DNA of 25,077 nucleotides from a virus: positions 1 through 25,077 of IMG/VR virus record IMGVR_UViG_3300024348_000225. One strand, given 5' to 3'. Within the stretch, counting starts at the first letter, position 1, and the number at the start of each line of letters is the position of its first letter. This document shows, in pieces, positions 1 through 7,975 of the stretch. The translations under genes and the position numbers were made by a program. Under the pieces are notes generated by a model, which searched no databases, was not told where the DNA came from, and saw nothing but the letters and a program-made list of their open reading frames with translations.

Positions 1-1156
1 CAGCAGCAAACATAGCAGCCTGTTGCTTATTGCTAAGGTTCTGCTTCTCAAACGCAGCAGATGTCTGTGCATCTTGCATAGCGATAGGCAGAGCGCTTTC
101 CATAGCTGCCTGTACGACAGCCTGACCCGCCATAGAAGAGGCAGACAAGCCACGAGCAGCCATAGCTGCACCAGCGGCTCTCATAGCCCCTGCAGCCCAT
201 GCTGGTGGGTCTTTACCTTCAAACTGCTCCATCAGTCCAGTAAGTTGACCTTGCACTGTAGCGTCTGTTGAGGGCGCTCCTGTAGCAGCTTCAAAGTTAA
301 TCTCTTTCTTGACACGCTCCATGTCTACAGTAGAGCCTTCAATCAGCTCACCCTCTTGTAGAGTACGAGGATCAGGTGCATCTACTGTCTGGGCTTTATC
401 AATCTGAGCAGCTTCAAGTTCTAGTTGTGCAAGATCTTGTGGAGACATAGTAGCTGCATCTACAGTAGCATCTTCAGATACAGTACCCTGCGCAGCTTCT
501 AAGCTGTCTAGTGCTTCAGATACAGCAGGAGTAGAGAGAGTTGTATCTACTGTTTCTGCTTTCAGATCGTCAGGTGCTTGGACATCAGCAGCGGTCTCGG
601 CAGTAGTACCACTCACCGTAGGTGCAGGATCTTTAAGCTGACCAGTAGCGGGATCAATAAGCTGTTCATCTGTTACTTCGTTTAGCTCTACATCTGTTTT
701 AGTTGTCATAGATGTAGGATCATTGATAGCACCAGAGACTAGCTCTGCACTGGTTGGTACTTCAGTAGCTTTAAATGCAGCTTCAGCAGAAGTCATACCC
801 TCTTGGGCTAGATTAACATTAGCCTCTGCAGAAGTAAGCGCATCTTGTAGTGTTGTGTCTTCAGGGTTTGCTGCCTGAGCATCTCTTGCAGCTTGTAGTG
901 CTGTTTCGGCGTCAGCATAAGACTGCTGTGCTGTATCTAGATCAGTAGCCATGCCCCCAGCAGCATAACCCTTTACATAACCACCATAAGCCATATTAAT
1001 TCGCTTCTCAGCTAATTCACTCATCTTGCCTACACGAGCAGCAGCACCAGGCTGAGAGGCTAAGAACTTAGCTTGCTCATCAGCTTGCATACCTTGCATT
1101 TCTGGGACAATCTTTCCCATCTGTTCAGGTGTAAAGCCACCAAATCGTTTAGCCAT
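1..1156 (-). CDS. Alanine-rich probable internal virion protein, N-terminal 385 residues (runs off left edge)
   Basis: The frame is open from the ATG at 1156 to the left edge with no stop, so the gene is truncated by the window. A good AAGGA ribosome site lies 9 bases upstream of the ATG. The first 50 residues (MAKRFGGFTPEQMGK...) are followed by a glycine-rich GGYVKGYAAGG segment at residues 58-68, a long Ala/Thr/Glu-rich, probably helical stretch, and near the edge an Ala/Met-rich segment containing AARGLSASSMAGQA. I recognise this style from virion proteins of marine podoviruses, where such proteins sit inside the head or tail and may be ejected with the DNA; I cannot name a specific family. 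It follows the lysis cassette after a 117-bp gap holding candidate promoter boxes. It has no membrane segment and no catalytic motif that I can see. Role is inferred from composition and position. Confidence 0.7.
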   Translation of the reverse strand, partial: MAKRFGGFTPEQMGKIVPEMQGMQADEQAKFLASQPGAAARVGKMSELAEKRINMAYGGYVKGYAAGGMATDLDTAQQSYADAETALQAARDAQAANPEDTTLQDALTSAEANVNLAQEGMTSAEAAFKATEVPTSAELVSGAINDPTSMTTKTDVELNEVTDEQLIDPATGQLKDPAPTVSGTTAETAADVQAPDDLKAETVDTTLSTPAVSEALDSLEAAQGTVSEDATVDAATMSPQDLAQLELEAAQIDKAQTVDAPDPRTLQEGELIEGSTVDMERVKKEINFEAATGAPSTDATVQGQLTGLMEQFEGKDPPAWAAGAMRAAGAAMAARGLSASSMAGQAVVQAAMESALPIAMQDAQTSAAFEKQNLSNKQQAAMFAA

Positions 1157-1198
1157 TATAATAGTCCTTGTTATTACCCAGCCTCAAGTAAATAGCTG

Positions 1199-1246
1199 CA
1201 GTTATATATCTATGTGTTGGGGAGGGGTTATAGTGGTAGTTATATC
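1199..1246 (-). promoter_or_regulatory. Candidate leftward promoter boxes upstream of the internal virion protein
   Basis: The 117-bp gap between the spannin-like gene and the next gene contains GATATAACTAC (minus strand, 1236-1246), followed three bases later by TATAACC, and a near copy TATAACTG (1199-1206). The same GATATAACTAC-N3-TATAA arrangement occurs at 22298-22308. A G-rich run on the plus strand (ggggaggggt) lies between the two boxes. No good -35 element is visible. Promoter function is inferred from recurrence and position. Confidence 0.4.
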
Positions 1247-1273
1247 ACTTAGCTGCATATAAAGCAATAGCAG

Positions 1274-1639
1274 TCAAGACCTTCTACGAAATAATCCAAT
1301 AAAACTTCTGCCTATCTCACCAGGGCTAGGCGCTAACCACCCTGCAATTAGTAGAAGCAACATGAGCGGGTCTACTTCTGTGTTAGTACTCGTATCCTGT
1401 ATTACAGTATCTACAGGGGCTTCTATCCGCATCTGTGGTCTAGTGTTACTAACTACTCCGACAGTCTGGTTATTCTCTTTACCTAACTGCGTGTTTGCAG
1501 CTACGTTAGTCCCGCCGCCCGTCAGTAGGCTCAGTGGGCTGACCCCGCACCCCGCCAGACTTACCAAACCAATCCATACCGAAAGCCAAAGCACTAAACG
1601 TAAAGACAGGCCAGACCAAGATCTCAATGATTTTAACAT
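1274..1639 (-). CDS. Lipoprotein with C-terminal membrane segment, candidate unimolecular spannin
   Basis: From the ATG at 1639 the product is 121 residues: a basic N-terminus (MLKSLRSW), a hydrophobic signal, and a lipobox SLAGC with the cysteine at residue 31. A polar periplasmic stretch follows, then a hydrophobic LMLLLLIAGWLA segment near residues 92-103 and a basic tail ending RRRS. An N-terminal lipid anchor combined with a C-terminal membrane segment is the architecture of unimolecular spannins (T1 gp11 type), which fuse inner and outer membranes in the last step of lysis. The gene overlaps the 3' end of the preceding membrane-protein gene out of frame by about 134 bp. A longer reading from a TTG at 1672 has no ribosome site and would bury the signal, so I prefer 1639. 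The membrane segment is short, so the spannin call is inference; lipoprotein processing is firmer. Confidence 0.6.
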   Translation of the reverse strand: MLKSLRSWSGLSLRLVLWLSVWIGLVSLAGCGVSPLSLLTGGGTNVAANTQLGKENNQTVGVVSNTRPQMRIEAPVDTVIQDTSTNTEVDPLMLLLLIAGWLAPSPGEIGRSFIGLFRRRS

Positions 1640-1715
1640 CTTTAGTTTCCACAAGGTAGGCAAGCCAAACAAACAAGAGTATAGCTACTTCACGTTTGTA
1701 CGTCTTAGGTTTCAT
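1506..1715 (-). CDS. Small two-span membrane protein, holin-like
   Basis: The 69-residue product has two hydrophobic segments: AILLFVWLAYLV (about residues 11-22) and IIEILVWPVFTFSALAFGM (about 29-47). They are separated by a short charged turn, and the C-terminus is polar and Gly/Pro/Arg-rich. Size, topology and position directly after an endolysin and a one-span protein fit a small phage holin or antiholin, which makes the inner-membrane hole for endolysin release. The start ATGA overlaps the previous stop, so translation is probably coupled. The last 134 bp also encode the start of the lipoprotein gene in another frame. I do not recognise a named holin family. Confidence 0.5.
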   Translation of the reverse strand: MKPKTYKREVAILLFVWLAYLVETKDVKIIEILVWPVFTFSALAFGMDWFGKSGGVRGQPTEPTDGRRD

Positions 1716-1972
1716 CTTCCAGCCATAGCCTCTACAGCAGTACGGATAGCTTTGATATTCTCGTCCATACGAGCAGAAGTCACAGCTTGCTGCTGTACCA
1801 TAGTAGATAGTGTTTCTTGTCTAGCCTCAAGTTTAACGATGCTAACCTTGTTGGACTCTACTGCATTATTCATAGAAGCTACAAACCAGATGAGTGCAAT
1901 GGTCTGCATCGCAATAGCAAAGACCAAGGTTGCAGGTACGGATTTAGATAGGTGCCAAGGCTCTGTGGTCAT
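1712..1972 (-). CDS. One-span membrane protein with coiled-coil tail (lysis cassette)
   Basis: The 86-residue product has a short polar N-terminus, one membrane span at about residues 13-33 (VPATLVFAIAMQTIALIWFVA), and a heptad-rich helix to the end (KLEARQETLSTMVQQQA...). This resembles small one-span coiled-coil proteins often found beside phage endolysins, annotated variously as holin, holin-associated or Rz-like. It overlaps the endolysin stop by 4 bp (ATGA) and the next gene by 4 bp, which suggests co-translation in one lysis operon. Holin and inner-membrane spannin subunit are both possible; the sequence alone cannot separate them. Confidence 0.5.
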   Translation of the reverse strand: MTTEPWHLSKSVPATLVFAIAMQTIALIWFVASMNNAVESNKVSIVKLEARQETLSTMVQQQAVTSARMDENIKAIRTAVEAMAGR

Positions 1973-2346
1973 TTTGGGTAAGCTTTCCGTGAGAGTTGAA
2001 AATGTGGGCCATCAGGGAAAGACTTCCAGTCACCACCCCATTGCAAGTCGATGTTTAGTGTTTGGGCTGCTTGCTTCATAGCATCTGCAATAGGGTGAAA
2101 GTACTTCCAGTCCCACGACACAGGATACGGAAAGAGGTCTACAGCATGTCCAGTAATGTGTCTGCTGTTCATTGTTGTAGACTTACCAGCAGCTACGAGT
2201 GTCTTCTGGCGTTCTACTGATCTAAGACCTTCACCTACAGAGAAGTCTTGCTCTGTGAGGGTGATGGCTAGTTTAACTACAGCTACAAGGTCAGGGTGTA
2301 CACCTTCTAGTGTCTGTAAGCTTTTATTACCTAGTGAGTATGTCAT
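1969..2346 (-). CDS. Peptidase M15 family endolysin (peptidoglycan peptidase)
   Basis: The 125-residue protein carries the M15 zinc motif SxHxxGxAxD as SRHITGHAVD (residues 61-70), giving ligands H63 and D70. A downstream DGPHF (112-116) supplies the third ligand H115 and the probable catalytic D112. These are the hallmarks of the VanY / T5 L-alanyl-D-glutamate peptidase type, which cleaves the peptide stems of peptidoglycan, so this is very likely the phage endolysin. It has no signal peptide, so it should depend on a holin, and two small membrane proteins follow immediately. Length matches single-domain M15 endolysins. The ribosome site is weak. Confidence 0.88.
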   Translation of the reverse strand: MTYSLGNKSLQTLEGVHPDLVAVVKLAITLTEQDFSVGEGLRSVERQKTLVAAGKSTTMNSRHITGHAVDLFPYPVSWDWKYFHPIADAMKQAAQTLNIDLQWGGDWKSFPDGPHFQLSRKAYPK

Positions 2347-2350
2347 TTAA

Positions 2351-3097
2351 TTATACCGTATATGTACCATTAGATGTGAAGTTAGTCCAAGCACCACCAT
2401 TCTTGCTAAAACGAGCAAAACCATTTGCACCTGCACCACCAGGGGATTGTCCGTTGCCGTCATCAAGACCTTTAGAGCCAATGCTGACAGAGAGCTGAGT
2501 ACCAGGTACGAGAAGCCATGTGCCTGTCAGGTATGTACCAGCCAAACCACCACCGCCAGCACCACCAGATGAGTCAAATGTGCTTGCCCTGTCGCCACCT
2601 GCGCCGCCGCCACCTGCGCCGTAAGACCCTGCTGGGGCATTACCACCAGGGCTATAAGTCTCTGATGCGTATGAAGGACCAGCAATGCCACCAGCACCAT
2701 ATACAGTCCCAACACCATCTCTGTCTTCATCGGGGTATATACCGGGGTTCGAATAAGCATCAAGCCCACCCAAGCCACCTGCCGCTGTAATGTTAGTGAT
2801 GGCTGCACTTGTTACGCTAGATGAGCCACCAGAAGGCGCTCTTGTGGTAGCGTAACTATTCCAGTTACCATGACCGCCAGCGCCACCAGCACCGATTAGC
2901 TGATACGTGACTGTAATAGCTTTAACTGCACCATAAAAGTTAGATACACTGATAGCGCCACTTGTTGGTACACTGGTATTATTACTTGTCACATAAGCAC
3001 CATTGCGGTAATACTCAGAGAGGCTGATAGGGTTAGACCCACCAAACTCTGCTTGTATCTGTGCTAAGGTAATTAAACCTGAAGACTGTAAAGCCAT
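2351..3097 (-). CDS. Glycine-rich tail-tip / adhesin-like structural protein
   Basis: The 248-residue product has a conserved-looking N-terminus (LQSSGLITLAQIQAEFGG... ISLSEYYRNGAYV... ISVSNFYGA, about residues 4-57). A domain rich in poly-Gly runs follows (GAGGAGGHG, GGLGG, GAGGGGAGG) between residues 67 and 190. The end is a short beta-like domain. Gly-rich runs of this kind are known in adhesins such as the gp38 distal tip proteins of T4-like phages, where they form stacked polyglycine-II helices that display variable receptor-binding loops. The start overlaps the stop of the preceding fibre gene by one base (TAATG), so it may be made together with that fibre. The adhesin role is inferred. 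Confidence 0.6.
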   Translation of the reverse strand: MALQSSGLITLAQIQAEFGGSNPISLSEYYRNGAYVTSNNTSVPTSGAISVSNFYGAVKAITVTYQLIGAGGAGGHGNWNSYATTRAPSGGSSSVTSAAITNITAAGGLGGLDAYSNPGIYPDEDRDGVGTVYGAGGIAGPSYASETYSPGGNAPAGSYGAGGGGAGGDRASTFDSSGGAGGGGLAGTYLTGTWLLVPGTQLSVSIGSKGLDDGNGQSPGGAGANGFARFSKNGGAWTNFTSNGTYTV

Positions 3098-4662
3098 TAT
3101 GCTGCACCATATGCCGTTACGTTGTTCTCAACAACCAAGGCACCACCAGAAGATAGGGAGAATCTATCTGTACCAGCATAGCTAAACTTTAAGCTAGTAC
3201 CACTTTGGTAGATAACCCAATCACCAAGATCTACAGATGTAGCATTTAGTGTAGATGCTGAGAAGGCCTGTGCAGTAGAGCCAGCTTTTTCAGCTTTAGT
3301 ATCAATTTCTGTCTGCAACCCATCAATGTTACTGATAACGTGGTTGTGGCTATCGTCTGCTACTACAGCAGTGATGCTTACGTTAGATGTACCATTGAAT
3401 GATACAGAGCCAGATACACCACCAGCAAGACTAATAGTACGTGCTGTTTGTAGTGCAGTTGCTGTAGAAGCATTACCTGTTAGTGGTCCTTGGAAGCTGC
3501 CAGCTACAAGAGCCTCACTACCTACAGTCCACTTATCAGTAGTCTCATCCCATACAAATGTCTTGTTTGGCTGTGTGCCACGCTCAATCTCAATACCACC
3601 ATTCTGAGTAGGCGTTGCACCTGTAAAGTTAGAGTTGAGTACAATCTGGTTATCAGCAATGTTTACAGTCTCAGTATTGATAGTAGTAGTTGTACCAGAT
3701 ACTGTAAGGTTGCCATTAATAACAGCATTACCAGAAGCAGTTACGTTGTTAAATACAACATTTGATGTAGTACCTACGGGCTGTCCAATAGAGACAACAC
3801 CACCAGCAATACCTACACCAGTACCTGCACTAAAGTGATTTCTTACTTCTGTAGCAGAGGGTCCAGTGTAAGTGATGTTACCAGTGGCGCTTGAATATGC
3901 CAAGCTACCGTCACCACCAGCGTCTGTTACACCAATAGCAGATCTAGCTCTGGCGTTTGTGTAATAAAGATTATCACCCTCAGTAAGAATAGATGTAGTG
4001 TGGTTACTCAAAGAGGATACATTACCTGTTACGTAACCAGACACAGGACCAGTATGTGTCCCTGCTGTATTACCAATCAAGTTACCTGTAAATGTAGTAG
4101 CAGATGTTGTAACAGATGTAATAGCGGTAGCTACAATAGTGTCAATATTAGCAGTACCATCAACGTAGAGGTTTCTCCACTCTTTTGTAGCAGCACCTAA
4201 GTCATATAAGTCATCTACGTTAGGGATAATGCTACTGTTAATGTCAGCACCAAATGCAACGCTATCTGCTGCAGAATCACCAAATGTGAGGTTGCCATTG
4301 ATTGTAGCTGCACCAGTAACAGTAAGGTTACCACCAATCGCTACGTTAGAAGCTACATCAAGTGTGCCGTCAACATCAAGATCGCCTGACAGGTATGCAT
4401 CTTTGAAGCGTACAGCATTAGAGCCTAGATCAAGTGTATTACTTGTCTTAGCTTCTACTTTAGTGGATGACACAATAAGATCTTGCGCTGGGCCTACCTT
4501 AGTGATGGGAGCGCCTTCACCAGACGTGCCATCATGTTTATGACCAGTAGTAGCATTGAAAGCGCCTTCGACAGCGTTGTATTCTGCATCAAAGAGGTCA
4601 GCGTCAATTACGTTACCATTGGCAATGTTGTTCGCTGTATCTGTACGTGTATAACCAGCCAT
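3097..4662 (-). CDS. Beta-repeat tail fibre-like protein
   Basis: The 521-residue protein starts MAGYTRTDTANNIANGNVID and has a good AAGGA ribosome site. Its body is Gly/Thr/Asn/Val-rich with repeated GNLTVxGxATINGNLT-type strands, the pattern of trimeric beta-fibre shafts. Residues about 403-445 (QTARTISLAGGVSGS... ADDSHNHVISNIDGLQ) match three modules inside the 1278-residue fibre at 8377-12213. It is followed with a one-base overlap by the glycine-rich tip-like protein. Probably a secondary tail fibre or appendage; the receptor is unknown. Confidence 0.65.
   Translation of the reverse strand: MAGYTRTDTANNIANGNVIDADLFDAEYNAVEGAFNATTGHKHDGTSGEGAPITKVGPAQDLIVSSTKVEAKTSNTLDLGSNAVRFKDAYLSGDLDVDGTLDVASNVAIGGNLTVTGAATINGNLTFGDSAADSVAFGADINSSIIPNVDDLYDLGAATKEWRNLYVDGTANIDTIVATAITSVTTSATTFTGNLIGNTAGTHTGPVSGYVTGNVSSLSNHTTSILTEGDNLYYTNARARSAIGVTDAGGDGSLAYSSATGNITYTGPSATEVRNHFSAGTGVGIAGGVVSIGQPVGTTSNVVFNNVTASGNAVINGNLTVSGTTTTINTETVNIADNQIVLNSNFTGATPTQNGGIEIERGTQPNKTFVWDETTDKWTVGSEALVAGSFQGPLTGNASTATALQTARTISLAGGVSGSVSFNGTSNVSITAVVADDSHNHVISNIDGLQTEIDTKAEKAGSTAQAFSASTLNATSVDLGDWVIYQSGTSLKFSYAGTDRFSLSSGGALVVENNVTAYGAA
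3325..3455 (-). repeat. Fibre module copy 4 (shared with the large fibre)
   Basis: About 130 bp coding TARTISLAGG... DDSHNHVISNIDGLQ, similar at DNA and protein level to three copies in the large fibre gene near 9340, 9828 and 10417. It indicates duplication or recombination between the two fibre genes. Confidence 0.75.
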
Positions 4663-4673
4663 GTGGTGCGTCC

Positions 4674-6209
4674 TTATTGTCTATCGTTTTGTGCAAACTC
4701 TAAGAGTAATGTATCTAGAGTAAATGATGGGTTCGTGGAGTTATCTTCAATACGGATAGCAATGGTTTTACCTGAGCCGATAACATTCTTATTATAAACC
4801 TTATCTAGCTCACCACCAAAAGTAGCAGAACCAAATACAGCATTAGTACTACCAAAGATATACACAGAGCCACCTGTACTTGATACAGATGTGGTAGGGG
4901 GTTGTACAACGCCTGTGTTGGTAGCAGTACCAAAGTCAAAACTAAGGTTAATATCTAGATTCATGTCACCCATAGGCTCTGCATAAAGAGTCATCTTGTA
5001 GAATGTCTTACGGACTTGAGGGTCTGTAATAGGCATGTAAGGAGACTCATAGATAGCTTCAATGATATCACCATCAAAGTTAGAGCCTGTGTCTAACTCA
5101 TAGACGTAGCCATCATCGTTAGCAAAGACTGTAGTCTCGTCATACCCTGCGGTATACTTGCTGTCAGTGCAATATGCTTTAATACCCTTTGAGGTAGACC
5201 ACTGAATACCTGACCCACCCTGAGAAATAGTCTTAGTAGCGATAAGACCTTTAGAGGATCCTCTCTGCTCAGATGCTACATAAGCAAAGATACGATACTG
5301 TGATTTCTCTCTTAAAACAAGGCTGCTAAAAGTAGTTGTAGATTGAAGAAAGTTATTGGTATCTTTAGCAATCACGTCAGAAGCAATATCTAGTCCAAAG
5401 TCACCAATACGATCTGTAGCACTTAGAAGTCTAATGCCATCAGGTGCAACATACATAATGTCGCCGCCTACTTCTTGAATAGTATCAGAGTCAATACACC
5501 CAATACGATCTGTGATAGGTGCAACTTGATAGTCTGCTACACTATTACCTGTAATGCGTTTAATGCTATTACGGCTAAATACAATAAGTTGATCACGGAA
5601 GGTTGCTAAGCCTGTAATGGCATGACCAATGTTAATAACTCCACCACCGTTTGCAGGACTAAAGTCATCAAAGCTAGAAGGTGCAGTAAAGTATAGATCA
5701 GTACCTTTTGCATAGAAAGTTGTAGTCTTAAATAGAGCTACAAAGCTTGCACCTTGTACGTCATTATTAGTAATATATGTAATGGTGTCAGAAGCATCGT
5801 CATATACAGCGGGGTAGTTTGTACTATCTACTACAATTACTTTATGCCCAGCGCCAAAGTTTAACTCTGTGAAACGGGCTTTAGCTCCATTAAATGCAGA
5901 AGTACCTTTTAGAGTCCAACCAGTGCCAGAGCTTCTGTATATCTTGCTGCTTACACCGTCACTGCGGACTGCAATAAGCTCACCAGCATTGACTACTTTA
6001 ACACCTAAGACAGGACCAGATCCAGGCACAACATTAGGGTCATACTTCTCGTAACCCTTAATCTTAGAGTAACCACCTTCTTTAGTTACTTCAAAGTTCT
6101 GCAAGATCGTAGCAGAGCCAATAGCATTAGTACCATGCTGCAACGAACTGAGATTAGAGATGAGACCACCTTTAAACTCAATAGGAAATGTCTGCCATTG
6201 CGTTGCCAT
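4674..6209 (-). CDS. Tail nozzle / stabilisation-like protein (tail tubular B type)
   Basis: The 511-residue protein begins MATQWQTFPIEFKGGLISNLSSLQHG and shows many short repeated beta motifs (for example ITGLATFRDQLIVFSRNSIKRITGN and DIMYVAPDGIRLLS) typical of a beta-propeller. This matches the T7 gp12 tail-nozzle class and P22 gp10-like stabilisation proteins, which close the short tail tube. It lies directly after the tail tubular A-like gene with a TAATG junction, the usual A-B order in podoviruses. It has no enzymatic motif. Assignment rests on pattern and synteny. Confidence 0.65.
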   Translation of the reverse strand: MATQWQTFPIEFKGGLISNLSSLQHGTNAIGSATILQNFEVTKEGGYSKIKGYEKYDPNVVPGSGPVLGVKVVNAGELIAVRSDGVSSKIYRSSGTGWTLKGTSAFNGAKARFTELNFGAGHKVIVVDSTNYPAVYDDASDTITYITNNDVQGASFVALFKTTTFYAKGTDLYFTAPSSFDDFSPANGGGVINIGHAITGLATFRDQLIVFSRNSIKRITGNSVADYQVAPITDRIGCIDSDTIQEVGGDIMYVAPDGIRLLSATDRIGDFGLDIASDVIAKDTNNFLQSTTTFSSLVLREKSQYRIFAYVASEQRGSSKGLIATKTISQGGSGIQWSTSKGIKAYCTDSKYTAGYDETTVFANDDGYVYELDTGSNFDGDIIEAIYESPYMPITDPQVRKTFYKMTLYAEPMGDMNLDINLSFDFGTATNTGVVQPPTTSVSSTGGSVYIFGSTNAVFGSATFGGELDKVYNKNVIGSGKTIAIRIEDNSTNPSFTLDTLLLEFAQNDRQ

Positions 6210-6889
6210 TAGTAATAAACTCTTGTATCTCGCAGATATTCTGTGCGGTTAATGTGCAAGCTTCTAAGCTGCTTAATGCCTTGTGTAAACTTCTGTAATG
6301 CTAATTGTGCTGCTTGTAAGTCACCACGGAACTGATAGACATAATACATAGCACCATCAGTAATCACATAACGATATTGCTCTGGGAGGTTTGGCACATC
6401 AAGTGCGCTTTCTAGATCAAAACCAGAGGTAAAATACTCATAGATTACTTCATAAGCTTTATCTGGCTTTGGATAAAAGATCAGTTCACGACTAGGTGTA
6501 CGAGCTATATAACGTGGTAGACTTGAGGTAGAGTTATACTCACTATCAGCATACTTGTCAAGGTATTCTTCGTAATCCAATACTCTTAGTTTAGTTGTGC
6601 TAGTGTTTTGACTATCATTTCTTTTAATACGGAATGTATTCATACTAACAGTTTTAGCATCATAAGGAATACTATACCTAGCTGTACCTGGTAGCAATAT
6701 CTCTGAGGCCTCTACATGGTTCCATGGCCATTCATACTCTTCTTGCTGTACATGTCTAATGGCATTGTTGACAGAGTCTTTTGCAAAGCTGTAGTAACCT
6801 GTAGCTGCAGCAAAGTTAGCAGAGGTAAGCTCTACTTCGTTTAGTCTGCGGTTAATATCATTTACCAATGTAAGAAAGTTATATGCCAT
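6209..6889 (-). CDS. Tail tubular protein A-like (gatekeeper/adaptor)
   Basis: The 226-residue protein starts MAYNFLTLVNDINRRLNEVEL, continues with DSVNNAIRHVQQEEYEWPW, and has YEYF and PNLPEQYRYVITDGAMYYVYQFRGD further on. This is the pattern of podovirus tail tubular A / head-tail adaptor proteins (T7 gp11 class), which form the dodecameric ring below the portal. A GGAGAAG ribosome site precedes the ATG. It is followed by the nozzle-like gene and preceded by the Ig-like gene, all in one operon. Confidence 0.72.
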   Translation of the reverse strand: MAYNFLTLVNDINRRLNEVELTSANFAAATGYYSFAKDSVNNAIRHVQQEEYEWPWNHVEASEILLPGTARYSIPYDAKTVSMNTFRIKRNDSQNTSTTKLRVLDYEEYLDKYADSEYNSTSSLPRYIARTPSRELIFYPKPDKAYEVIYEYFTSGFDLESALDVPNLPEQYRYVITDGAMYYVYQFRGDLQAAQLALQKFTQGIKQLRSLHINRTEYLRDTRVYY

Positions 6890-6891
6890 TA

Positions 6892-7209
6892 TTACTTCTC
6901 CTTAACACGTAGGAAGATACTGCGCTCATACTGCAAGCCGCCACTCGTAGTAACTCTACATGTGATGGTATAACGTACATTGTTAGTACCAAGAGAGAAC
7001 CTTGCAGTAGCTACAGCACCAGTAATGGTCCCTTGTACAAACTGTAGGCCATGTACTAATGAAGCATCTGACACTTGTGTCTTTACACCATCTGCATCAT
7101 CAATGAACCAAGTAGCAGCAGCTACCAAGTCAGAACCTATAAAGCGTGACCAGTCTACGCTGTAGTCAATAATCTCGTCTTTATCTTTGTCGGGCCACTT
7201 GTAAGACAT
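6892..7209 (-). CDS. Small Ig-like structural protein
   Basis: The 105-residue protein starts MSYKWPDKDKDEIIDYSVDWSRFIG and has alternating strands ending YTITCRVTTSGGLQYERSIFLRVKEK, the look of a single Ig-like beta-sandwich. Proteins with this start and end are common beside tail genes in marine phages, with no assigned activity. It has a strong AAGGA ribosome site. A virion decoration or tail-associated role is inferred from its place between the repeat protein and the tail tube. Confidence 0.55.
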   Translation of the reverse strand: MSYKWPDKDKDEIIDYSVDWSRFIGSDLVAAATWFIDDADGVKTQVSDASLVHGLQFVQGTITGAVATARFSLGTNNVRYTITCRVTTSGGLQYERSIFLRVKEK

Positions 7210-7218
7210 AATAAGTCC

Positions 7219-7965
7219 TTATGCTGCAATGTATACGGTATTACTGCCGCTTTGTTTTATCAGGCGTACTGTATAGTCTTCAGGGTTGATATAGACAGTG
7301 TTATCCATATCTCGCCCTACTATGTGTACAGTGTTGTTTTGAGATACTACGTAGGATGTAGTATTATTATCATATGATACGAGGTAGATGACACGGTTTC
7401 TGTCATATGCTTCTGGGTCATACGGGAAGTTAATCGCTACAGGAGGAGCTAGGTCTAGCTCAAATATAGCGGTAACAGATGTAGGAGTAATATGAGCCAG
7501 GCCTGTTACAGATGCTAACTCTTGTATATCTATATTAGATACAACACTAGGGTTAGTTATATTCGCATCTGCACTAAAGTCAATGTCAGATACATCTATA
7601 TCAGAATTAATACTGCCTATAGTTATATTAGCTTTAGCATCTACATCAGCAAAGGCATTAGCAATGATAGAGGCTACTACAGGCGTTGGTACTACGTTAG
7701 CCTTAGCATCTACGTCAAAGAAGGTGTTTACTTCTAGAGTAGCAAGTAGGTTAGTCAGTTCTATGTTAGCTTTAGCATCTACGTCTAAGAAGTTGTTTAC
7801 TTGGATAGAAGAGTTTGTGCTGGGCAGTAAGTATACAGCTTTAGCATCATATGTAATAGTATCAGCATACATAATTGCACTAACGCTTCCTGCAAAACCA
7901 TTGGCTTTATTGGAAACAGTAGACTGTGCAAAAGGTGTTTGTGCAAATGTGCTAAAGCCTAACAT
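7219..7965 (-). CDS. Structural protein with 23-residue tandem repeats
   Basis: The 248-residue protein contains at least five and perhaps six repeats of exactly 23 residues between about residues 36 and 173. The clearest core, DVDAKAN, sits at 61-67, 84-90 and 107-113; weaker copies are YDAKA at 39-43, SADAN at 131-135 and TGLAH at 154-158. The spacing is maintained without gaps. The C-terminal 75 residues are a separate beta-rich domain. No family is recognised. The regular 23-residue period with alternating hydrophobics suggests a beta-solenoid or stacked-strand fibre. It sits between fibre/chaperone and tail genes, so a tail appendage or collar-fibre role is likely. The gene is AT-rich. 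Confidence 0.6.
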   Translation of the reverse strand: MLGFSTFAQTPFAQSTVSNKANGFAGSVSAIMYADTITYDAKAVYLLPSTNSSIQVNNFLDVDAKANIELTNLLATLEVNTFFDVDAKANVVPTPVVASIIANAFADVDAKANITIGSINSDIDVSDIDFSADANITNPSVVSNIDIQELASVTGLAHITPTSVTAIFELDLAPPVAINFPYDPEAYDRNRVIYLVSYDNNTTSYVVSQNNTVHIVGRDMDNTVYINPEDYTVRLIKQSGSNTVYIAA

Positions 7966-7975
7966 CTAAGTATCC

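Noticed and set aside
23-271. 82-codon plus-strand frame at the left edge
   Set aside because: Antisense to an uninterrupted minus-strand frame (1-1156) that has a good start and ribosome site but no stop within the window.
1362-2081. 239-codon open frame on the plus strand across the lysis genes
   Set aside because: It is the antisense of four well-supported minus-strand genes with M15, lipobox and coupled starts; its translation has no domain or ribosome site.
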